A stretch of 5,137 bases of DNA, taken from Betaproteobacteria bacterium (GTDB taxonomy: Bacteria; Pseudomonadota; Gammaproteobacteria; Burkholderiales; SG8-39). Each line of letters opens with the position of its first letter. Position 1 is the stretch's first letter. The notes under the pieces are model-generated. The model saw only the letters and a list, made by a program, of their open reading frames with translations. It had not been told where the DNA came from and ran no database searches. The stretch is taken from contig VBCJ01000181.1 of assembly GCA_005884335.1 (NCBI GenBank), positions 1 to 5,137 of the forward strand. Direction: 5' to 3'. Position numbers and translations under genes: made by a program. Shown here in pieces: positions 1 through 4,153 of this stretch.

Positions 1-151
1 CGACGCGCGTGTTGGCGGCGATGTTGAGGAGCGGCATCGCGTGCATGTTGTGAAAGCCCGGGCTGATGCGCTCCAGCGCGTCGATGAGGGCGTTCTGCGC
101 GCGGGCGACGCCGATCAGGATATCGGCGAGGTGCTCGGTGGTGAGGTTCAT
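1..151 (-). CDS. Unrecognised protein, 5' part only (runs off left edge)
   Basis: The first 50 codons of a leftward gene are present, beginning MNLTTEHLADILIGVARAQN and remaining open to the window edge. The ATG at 151-149 is chosen because a strong Shine-Dalgarno run, AGGAGGAG on the minus strand (161-154), sits just upstream. The visible part looks helical and soluble, with regular hydrophobic spacing (LADILIGVARAQNALIDALERI) and no signal peptide or membrane segment. I do not recognise the family. The gene is divergent from the YqgE-like gene, sharing a 213-bp control region with it. That this is a real gene is well supported by the ribosome binding site and the absence of stops; its function is unknown. 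Confidence 0.6.
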   Translation of the reverse strand, partial: MNLTTEHLADILIGVARAQNALIDALERISPGFHNMHAMPLLNIAANTRV

Positions 152-189
152 GGCTCCTCCTGGCGGGGTCTGGATGCGGCGGGATCAGG

Positions 190-198
190 ATCATAGCA
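190..198 (-). promoter_or_regulatory. Candidate extended -10 promoter for the leftward gene
   Basis: On the minus strand the sequence TGCTATGAT is an extended -10 element (TGn plus TATGAT, hexamer at 195-190). The -35 position 17 bp upstream (CTGAAT) matches the consensus poorly, as extended -10 promoters tolerate. The predicted start would fall near 183, leaving a leader of about 30 nt that includes the AGGAGG ribosome site. This is a pattern match only. Confidence 0.35.
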
Positions 199-220
199 CC
201 GCCGGGGAGCGCATTCAGCC

Positions 221-230
221 CCTTGCAAGG
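221..230. promoter_or_regulatory. 10-bp palindrome CCTTGCAAGG in divergent control region
   Basis: CCTTGCAAGG is a perfect palindrome lying between the two divergent promoters. It is roughly 70-80 bp upstream of the predicted sigma-54 start and just upstream of the leftward -10 element. That placement would suit a regulator acting on both genes, or one half of an enhancer site for a sigma-54 activator. Enhancer sites are usually longer dyads and no second copy is visible, so the role is a guess. Confidence 0.2.
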
Positions 231-271
231 TCCCAACCGTGAATTCCTGATAGAAAGACCCATAAAAAGCG

Positions 272-288
272 TTGGCACGCTAGTTGCA
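272..288 (+). promoter_or_regulatory. Sigma-54 (RpoN) -24/-12 promoter for yqgE-like gene
   Basis: The sequence TTGGCACGCTAGTTGCA matches the sigma-54 consensus TGGCACG-N4-TTGCW at every defined position. The invariant GG (274-275) and GC (286-287) are separated by exactly 10 bp, the required phasing. Transcription is predicted to begin near 298-300, giving a leader of about 66 nt before the ATG at 365. Sigma-54 promoters need an ATP-dependent enhancer-binding protein, so the downstream gene should be silent until a specific signal. The flanking stretch around 250-270 is more AT-rich than its surroundings, as is common near bendable activator regions. Only the activator and signal remain unidentified. 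Confidence 0.75.
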
Positions 289-364
289 TCGCGTTAGCGT
301 GTAGGGAGGCCCGGTCTTGCGCGGCTGCGAACGGGCGGGCTTCACTGGATAGGGAGATTCGGCA

Positions 365-961
365 ATGCCCGACCTAAAGCTTGTCTTTGTGCGCGCGCTC
401 GCCGCTTCGTTCGCGGTATTTTTTCTCACTGCCGCGGTTGCCGCGCCCGGGGAGACCGTGCTCCTCGTGGCGAAACGCCAGCTCGAGGACCCGATCTGGG
501 GCTCCACCATCGTGCTCGCCAAACCCATCGAGGGCGGCGGCCACGTCGGCTTCATCGTCAACAAGCCGACGAAAATGAGCCTCGCCGAGCTTTTCCCCGA
601 GCACGAGCCCTCGAAGAAAGTCGCCGATCCGCTCTTTCTCGGCGGCACCGTGAACATGAACCTCGTCTTCGCCCTGGTGGAGGAACACGGGAGCAGGAAG
701 GACGGCTCGATCCGCATCGCGCCGGATATCTTCCTCGCCTACGACACCAAGGCGGTCGACCGCATCATCGAGTCGGAGTCCGACCACGCGCGTTTTTTCC
801 TCGGGCTGGTGGTGTGGCGCCCGGGGCAGCTCGACGACGAGCTCGACCGCGGCCTGTGGTACGTCGACGAGCCCGAGGCGAAGCTCGTGCTGCGCAGGAA
901 AACCGACGGCCTCTGGGAGGAGCTGTTGCTGCGCCTGGAGGCGCGGGCGAATACAATTTAG
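365..961 (+). CDS. YqgE/AlgH (DUF179) family protein with signal peptide
   Basis: This 198-residue protein matches the YqgE/AlgH family along its body: DPIWGSTIVL (42-51), VGFIVNKPTKMSLAELFP (61-78), LFLGGTV (90-96) and FFLGLVVWRPGQLDDEL (144-160), followed by GLWYV and the terminal KTDGLW segment. The biochemical role of the family is not firmly established; AlgH was linked to alginate regulation in Pseudomonas. Family members usually start directly with the fold and stay in the cytoplasm. Here residues 1-26 form a Sec-type signal peptide (K5/R10, hydrophobic core ALAASFAVFFLTAAVA, cleavage after AVA at about 26), so this copy is probably periplasmic. A good ribosome site, AGGGAG (351-356), lies 8 nt before the ATG. 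The gene follows a sigma-54 promoter and appears monocistronic, since the next operon has its own promoter. Family assignment is confident; location and role are inferred. Confidence 0.88.
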   Translation: MPDLKLVFVRALAASFAVFFLTAAVAAPGETVLLVAKRQLEDPIWGSTIVLAKPIEGGGHVGFIVNKPTKMSLAELFPEHEPSKKVADPLFLGGTVNMNLVFALVEEHGSRKDGSIRIAPDIFLAYDTKAVDRIIESESDHARFFLGLVVWRPGQLDDELDRGLWYVDEPEAKLVLRRKTDGLWEELLLRLEARANTI

Positions 962-1020
962 GCGAGGAACGCAGGGAGAGCGGCGGCTCCTGTCATTCCG
1001 AGCACGAGTCGCCCGGGCTT

Positions 1021-1049
1021 TTGACAAGCAGTCGAGTCGTCGGTATGAT
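1021..1049 (+). promoter_or_regulatory. Sigma-70 promoter of the toxin-antitoxin operon
   Basis: A perfect -35 box TTGACA (1021-1026) is followed after exactly 17 bp by TATGAT (1044-1049), one base from the -10 consensus. Transcription should start near 1056-1058, about 33 nt before the antitoxin ATG. No other promoter of this quality was noticed in the window, which suits a toxin-antitoxin operon that is strong but repressed by its own product. Confidence 0.75.
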
Positions 1050-1061
1050 TTATTCATACCG
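1041..1061. promoter_or_regulatory. Inverted-repeat operator overlapping the -10 box
   Basis: CGGTATGA (1041-1048) and TCATACCG (1054-1061) are perfect 8-bp inverted arms around a 5-bp TTTAT spacer. The left arm contains most of the -10 hexamer and the right arm covers the predicted transcription start, so a bound dimer would block RNA polymerase. Ribbon-helix-helix antitoxins commonly autoregulate through such dyads, so the antitoxin encoded just downstream is the natural ligand. The binding itself is inferred. Confidence 0.65.
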
Positions 1062-1089
1062 TCACAGTTCCGACCCTGCACCTCCGACC

Positions 1090-1326
1090 ATGGCTACCGC
1101 AGTCAAGAAAACGATCTCCCTTCCCGCAGAGCTCGCTCGCGATGCCGAGGCGCTCGCCAAGGCCGAAGGCAAGACCCTGAGCGCCGTCATCCAAGATGCG
1201 CTGCGGCAGACTCGCGTCGAACGGCGGCTGCAGGAGCTGCGCGGCATGCAGGGCTACTGGAGCCGCAAGGCGCGTGATCGTGGAATTCTCACCGAGCGGG
1301 ATCTCGAGCGCCATCTGCGTGGGTGA
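1090..1326 (+). CDS. Ribbon-helix-helix (CopG/Arc-type) antitoxin
   Basis: This 78-residue protein begins MATAVKKTISLPAELARDAE. It has the ribbon-helix-helix layout: a short N-terminal beta strand (about 4-11, VKKTISLP) for DNA contact, helix A (about 12-26), a GKTLS turn, and helix B (about 30-42, SAVIQDALRQTR). The charged C-terminal tail (about 43-78, including YWSRKARDRGILTERDLERHL) is the likely toxin-binding part. An in-frame ATG at 1045 would add 15 residues but lies upstream of the predicted transcription start and inside the operator, so the 1090 start is preferred. No clear Shine-Dalgarno sequence precedes it. The gene overlaps the PIN toxin by 4 bp. It should neutralise that toxin and, with it, repress the operon. 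Confidence 0.85.
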   Translation: MATAVKKTISLPAELARDAEALAKAEGKTLSAVIQDALRQTRVERRLQELRGMQGYWSRKARDRGILTERDLERHLRG

Positions 1327-1748
1327 GGGGGACTAAACTGCGGGTCGTGTTCGACACGAACATCCTCGTGTCTGCCCTTGTGTTTCCCGGCGGCCGCGGC
1401 GAGGACGCCCTTCGCCGAATCATCGAAGAGAGAGACGAGCTGGTTCTCTCCAAGCCGATCATCGACGAATTGCTCGGGATTCTCGGGCGCAAGTTCGCGC
1501 GCGACGCGGAAGAGCTTGCCCACGCGGCCGTGTTCCTCTCCGAGCTGGCTCTCACGGTCAAACCGCGACGGCGACTTCACGTCGTGCAGGACGAACCGGA
1601 CAACCGCATCCTCGAGTGCGCAATCGCAGGCCGGGTCGACGCCGTTGTCACCGGAGACCGCGCCTTGCTAAAGCTCCGCGAGTACCGGGGCGTGCGTATT
1701 CTGAGCCTGCGCGAATATTTGGATGGGGCCGCCGGAAACGAAACGTGA
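1323..1748 (+). CDS. PIN-domain toxin (VapC-like ribonuclease, PIN family TA toxin)
   Basis: This 141-residue protein has the PIN nuclease layout: VVFDTNILVSALVF (8-21) with catalytic D11, E49 within IIDELL, D93 in DEPDNRILECA (90-100), and D112 in AVVTGDRALL (107-116), ending in a terminal strand VRILSLREYL. These acidic residues bind Mg2+ or Mn2+ in metal-dependent RNases. The sequence resembles the subgroup annotated as putative toxin-antitoxin component, PIN family (COG1569/TIGR00305). The GTG start at 1323 overlaps the antitoxin stop (GTGA, 1323-1326), implying translational coupling. A later start near 1338-1347 is possible, because homologues usually begin close to the LRVVFDTN segment and AGGGGG at 1326-1331 could serve as a ribosome site. 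The acidic set appears complete, so the toxin is probably functional. Its RNA target cannot be read from sequence. Confidence 0.85.
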   Translation: MRGTKLRVVFDTNILVSALVFPGGRGEDALRRIIEERDELVLSKPIIDELLGILGRKFARDAEELAHAAVFLSELALTVKPRRRLHVVQDEPDNRILECAIAGRVDAVVTGDRALLKLREYRGVRILSLREYLDGAAGNET

Positions 1749-1764
1749 TACGGCCGCTGAGGGC

Positions 1765-1792
1765 CTTGGGCGCGCAATAGCTGAGCGCCAAG
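1765..1792. terminator. Weak stem-loop between convergent genes
   Basis: CTTGGGCGC and GCGCCAAG pair as an 8-bp stem with one bulged G and an 11-nt loop. It lies 16 bp after the toxin stop and before the 3' ends of the leftward genes, where a shared terminator would be expected. There is no T-run on either side, so intrinsic termination is doubtful. The rest of the 1749-1827 gap shows no gene. Confidence 0.25.
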
Positions 1793-1827
1793 AGAGCAAC
1801 AGCTTCGCGCTCCTCCTGGAGGTCGGG

Positions 1828-1878
1828 CTACTGCGCTTCTATCCCCGCGCGCTTCAGCAGCGCGGGCACAATCTTCCG
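1828..1878 (-). pseudogene. C-terminal relic of a second Bug/TctC gene
   Basis: Read on the minus strand, 16 codons give RKIVPALLKRAGIEAQ followed by TAG. The last nine residues and the stop position are identical to the end of the Bug/TctC gene at 2563 (AVLKRAGIEAQ). At the DNA level 27 of the first 29 bases from the stop codon match, including a perfect 16-bp run. An in-frame TGA (1881-1879) immediately precedes it, so nothing else of a Bug protein is present in this frame. KIV followed by a short helix and AGI is typical of Bug C-termini. The relic begins 10 nt after the oxygenase stop. It is best read as the tail of a lost tandem paralogue; a short recombinational duplication of the intact gene's 3' end is the alternative. 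It also contains a GC-rich hairpin (CCCGCGC at 1844-1850, GCGCGGG at 1860-1866). Confidence 0.55.
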
Positions 1879-1887
1879 TCACCGGAT

Positions 1888-2538
1888 TCATTCCTCGCCC
1901 CACAAGGGCTTGCTCAAGGCTGCCGAGGAAAACATCAAGTTGAAGCTCACGCTGACGCGGCTCTCGCCGCCGGCGTTGGCATCGACGGAGTGCTGCAGAT
2001 ACGAAGGGAAGACGAGCAGCGTGCCGTTTTTGACCTTGACCACGACTTGATCGGTGTTGACGCCGGTGAGCTCCGTGACGGGCGGCCGGAGAACGCCGGT
2101 CTGGCTGCGCGGGTCGTGGAAGTTGATCGTGTCCGCGCCGGGGAAGGTGCGCACGTAGTACACGGCGCTCAGGTAGTTGTTGGGGTGGCTGTGCGCGCGG
2201 TGCGCAGCTCCCGGTGCATACAGGTTCGCCCAGCACCCCGTGATCTCGATCGCTTCATCGCCGATTTTCAGGAACTGCAGCACGCCGGCCGCCGTGCGGC
2301 GGACGCAGCCGCAAAGCTCGCGCAGCTCCTCGCGCCCGTGCAGGGCATGGCCCGACTGCCAGGCTTCGCCGGTCTTCAGCTCGGGCAAGCCCTGCCGCAG
2401 CGAGCGCAGCAGCTCGAGTGCGCTTGCGGCTATCGCTTCGTGCACCCCGGCCCGAAGCTGGGTTTTCCATACCAGGGTGGGGAACAGCGAAAAGACGTCC
2501 GAATCCTCGATCCACGATTGCTTGCCCGATATCGCCAT
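1888..2538 (-). CDS. Putative 2OG-Fe(II) oxygenase family protein
   Basis: This 216-residue protein matches the family of putative 2OG-Fe(II) oxygenases known as TIGR02466. Landmarks are the N-terminal LFPTLVWKTQL (18-28), CWANLYAPGAAHRAHSHPNN (102-121), YLSAVYYVRTFPGADTINFHDPR (122-144), LLVFPSYLQHSV (174-185) and SRVSVSFNLMF (193-203). H116 or H118, D142 and H183 are the likely iron ligands, and R194 in the SRVSVSF strand is the likely 2-oxoglutarate anchor. The exact ligand assignment is by family analogy. Such enzymes couple 2-oxoglutarate decarboxylation to hydroxylation of a substrate, here unknown. Length and motifs look complete. There is no signal peptide, so it should be cytoplasmic. 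The ATG at 2538 has only a weak GGGGGCT upstream. It lies 24 bp after the broken Bug/TctC gene, so it probably shares that transcript, and a Bug tail relic follows it. Confidence 0.82.
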   Translation of the reverse strand: MAISGKQSWIEDSDVFSLFPTLVWKTQLRAGVHEAIAASALELLRSLRQGLPELKTGEAWQSGHALHGREELRELCGCVRRTAAGVLQFLKIGDEAIEITGCWANLYAPGAAHRAHSHPNNYLSAVYYVRTFPGADTINFHDPRSQTGVLRPPVTELTGVNTDQVVVKVKNGTLLVFPSYLQHSVDANAGGESRVSVSFNLMFSSAALSKPLWGEE

Positions 2539-2562
2539 GGAGCCCCCGCGAGCGGACCCGGA

Positions 2563-3398
2563 CTACTGCGCCTCGATCCCCGCGCGCTTCAACACCGCAG
2601 CCCAGCGCGCGATCTCGGAGGCGATGAACGCGCCGAACTCCTCGGGTGAGCCGGCTGCCGGAATCGCGCCCTCGTTGTCCAGGCGCGCGCGAAGCTCGGG
2701 CGTCTGCATGATGCGGCGGATCTCGGCGTTCAGCTTGGCCACGATGGCCCCCGGCGTTCCCGCCGGCGCGACGATTCCGTACCAGCCCGATGCGTCGAAT
2801 CCCTTCACGCCCGATTGGTCGAGCGTCGGGATCTGCGGCAGCGACGGCAGGCGCGTCAATCCGGTCACCGCGAGCGCGCGCAGGCGCCCCGAATTCACGT
2901 GCGGCATCACCGCCGGCGCGCCGTTGATGCCCATCGAGAGCTGCCCCGAGATGAGGTCGGTGAGCATCGGCCCCACGCCCTTGTAGGGCACGTGCAGGAT
3001 GTCGGTGCCGGTGGCGAGCTTGAAGTATTCGGTGGTGAGGTACGAGGTGCTGCCTGAGCCTGCCGAGCCGTAGGTGAGCTTGCCGGGGTTCGCGCGCGCC
3101 TCACCGCGAGCGTGCCGAGCTGCCCCATCAGGAGCGTGTAGCCGTCGGGTGCCGCCTTCGCCGCCGCCTCCGAGCCGATCGAGCCGCCCGCGCCGGAGCG
3201 GTTGTCGATCACCAGCGGCTGCGAGAGGCCCTCGGCGAGCTTGTGCGCGAGCGCGCGCGCGAGGATGTCGGTCGAGCCGCCGGGCGGGAAGGGCACGACG
3301 AGGCGGATCGGGCGCGAGGGGTAGGGCTGGGCGCGGTCCTCGGCCGCGCTCGCGGTGGCGAGCAGGAGCGCCAAGGCTGCAGACAGGAAGCGGGCCAT
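2563..3398 (-). pseudogene. Bug/TctC tripartite tricarboxylate transporter-type binding protein, disrupted by deletion and frameshift
   Basis: The N-terminal part reads as a typical Bug protein from the ATG at 3398: signal peptide MARFLSAALALLLATASAA, then YPSRPIRLVVPFPPGGSTDI and a GAGGSIGSEAAAKAAPDGYTLLMG block, ending at GTLAV (residue 99, codon 3104-3102). The frame is then lost. Typical Bug sequence resumes in another frame from 3099 (ARANPGKLTYGSAGSGSTSY, then TEYFKLATGTDILHVPYKGVGPML) and continues to AVLKRAGIEAQ and the stop at 2563. Family members carry roughly 40-50 residues between these blocks, so about 130-140 bp not divisible by three has been lost. A TTG at 3407 is a possible alternative start. 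Intact proteins are about 320 residues, periplasmic, and bind small carboxylates or related metabolites. As it stands, a product of about 163 residues with a nonsense tail would be made. An assembly misjoin is a less likely alternative. Confidence 0.82.
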
Positions 3399-3430
3399 CC
3401 CGAGCAACGCCGGACAGCGAATCCAGAAAG

Positions 3431-3448
3431 CTATTTCATCAGAAATAG
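3431..3448 (-). terminator. AT-rich stem-loop over the stop codon of the barrel gene
   Basis: CTATTTC (3431-3437) and GAAATAG (3442-3448) form a perfect 7-bp stem around a 4-nt loop. The barrel gene's TGA (3441-3439) lies in the loop, and its last codons form one arm. On the minus strand it is followed by CTTTCT, a poor U-tract. It could act as a weak terminator or 3' stabiliser before the Bug gene, but stem stability is low. Confidence 0.3.
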
Positions 3449-4011
3449 GTTCGCAACAGGATGCGCGTCAAGGTGCCCGAGCTGTACCCGTTGGCCGAGC
3501 TGTTCAGGGTCGGAAAATCGGAGAGGTTCGTTTTTTGTGAAAACCTGGCGTACTGCAGGCCCACATCCAGTCCGATGCTGAATCGCTTGGCGAAGAAGTG
3601 CTGGACCCCGAAGGTGGGACTCAGCATCCAGGCGTGCGAAGCGGCGTTCTGAGTGCCGGTTCCGAAATCGAATCGATCTTTCGATCTGCTGTAGCCGATT
3701 CTTCCCCCCACATAGCTCTCGAACGACTGTCCAAGGTCCTTGCGAACATAGATCCCCGTCGACAGGGTCACGACGTGGAAAGTTTCCTGGTTGCTCGAGG
3801 TCCTGAAGAAACTCAGCTCGGGCTCGACAGTCAGCGACTCCAGCCTTACCGGTGCCGTCACCGTCGAGCCTTGACCGCTGAAAAGCACACCCACGCCGTA
3901 ATCGGCGGCCGACGCGAGCGGAATCTGCACGGTGAGGGCCGCGATCCCGGACAACAACGCGACACGTACGGCCCCCTTCGCATGCTTCACGCAACTTTTT
4001 CTCGATTTCAT
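3439..4011 (-). CDS. Small outer-membrane beta-barrel protein
   Basis: This 190-residue protein has a Sec signal peptide: a basic start MKSRKSCVKHAKGAVR, hydrophobic core VALLSGIAALTVQIPL and cleavage after ASA at about 35. The mature part alternates polar and hydrophobic residues in successive strands with aromatic edges: VEPELSFFR (62-70), FHVVTLSTGIYVRKDL (78-93), FESYVGGRIGYSRSKD (97-112), AWMLSPTFGVQHFFAKRFSIGLDVGLQYARFS (127-158) and TLTRILLRTYF (180-190). The terminal Phe after alternating hydrophobics is the usual Bam-complex signal. About eight strands would fit an OmpA-like or OmpW-sized barrel. The exact family is not recognised and no ligand can be assigned. A good ribosome site, AAGGGAG, sits about 8 nt before the ATG at 4011. 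Base composition looks less GC-rich than the neighbouring genes, though I did not compute it. Confidence 0.78.
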   Translation of the reverse strand: MKSRKSCVKHAKGAVRVALLSGIAALTVQIPLASAADYGVGVLFSGQGSTVTAPVRLESLTVEPELSFFRTSSNQETFHVVTLSTGIYVRKDLGQSFESYVGGRIGYSRSKDRFDFGTGTQNAASHAWMLSPTFGVQHFFAKRFSIGLDVGLQYARFSQKTNLSDFPTLNSSANGYSSGTLTRILLRTYF

Positions 4012-4053
4012 TTCCGGGTCTCCCTTCCAAGTTATTTTATCGATTCACGCATT

Positions 4054-4065
4054 ACGCAATTGCGT
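4054..4065. promoter_or_regulatory. 12-bp palindrome upstream of the barrel gene
   Basis: ACGCAATTGCGT is a perfect 12-bp palindrome 43 bp upstream of the barrel gene's ATG, next to an AT-rich stretch containing a TAAAAT box on the minus strand (GATAAAATAAC). No -35 box of good quality and spacing is evident. The site could be an operator for a dimeric repressor. The rest of the 4012-4153 gap is GC-rich and shows no gene. Confidence 0.3.
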
Positions 4066-4125
4066 CGCCATCGGGGCTCACGCGGGCCGCGCGCGGACCG
4101 GCCAGTTTTCGCAAAGGCATGGCGG

Positions 4126-4144
4126 GGCGGCGTCGACCGCCACC
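4126..4144 (-). terminator. GC-rich stem-loop after the propeller gene
   Basis: On the minus strand GGTGGCG and CGCCGCC pair over seven positions (one T-G wobble) around a GTCGA loop, starting about 10 nt after the propeller gene's stop. No T-run follows, so this is at best a partial or Rho-assisted terminator. It would separate the propeller gene from the barrel gene. Confidence 0.25.
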
Positions 4145-4153
4145 GCCGCACCC

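Noticed and set aside
991..1005. TGTCATTCCGAGCAC resembling the end of small dispersed repeats
   Set aside because: Only one short copy is present and no partner inverted end is visible in the window.
1011..1022. GCCCGGGC followed by TTTT as a terminator for the YqgE gene
   Set aside because: The palindrome has no loop, so it cannot form a usable hairpin, and the T-run is the start of the -35 box.
374..1081. 235-residue open frame on the minus strand
   Set aside because: It is antisense to the well-supported YqgE-like gene, has no recognisable family features, and runs across the toxin-antitoxin promoter. It results from high GC content.
1045..1089. Upstream in-frame ATG giving a longer antitoxin
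   Set aside because: It lies inside the -10 box and operator, before the predicted transcription start, and the added residues do not belong to the ribbon-helix-helix fold.
1577..2236. 219-residue open frame on the minus strand
   Set aside because: It overlaps the PIN toxin and the 2OG oxygenase gene in another frame, and its composition (Arg, Ala, Pro rich) is that of a GC-rich shadow.
1723..2649. 308-residue open frame on the plus strand
   Set aside because: It is antisense to the oxygenase, whose iron-binding and fold motifs are clear. No family features in the plus-strand product.
2177..2986. 269-residue open frame on the plus strand
   Set aside because: It is antisense to both the oxygenase and the Bug gene, with low-complexity Ser/Arg/Pro content.
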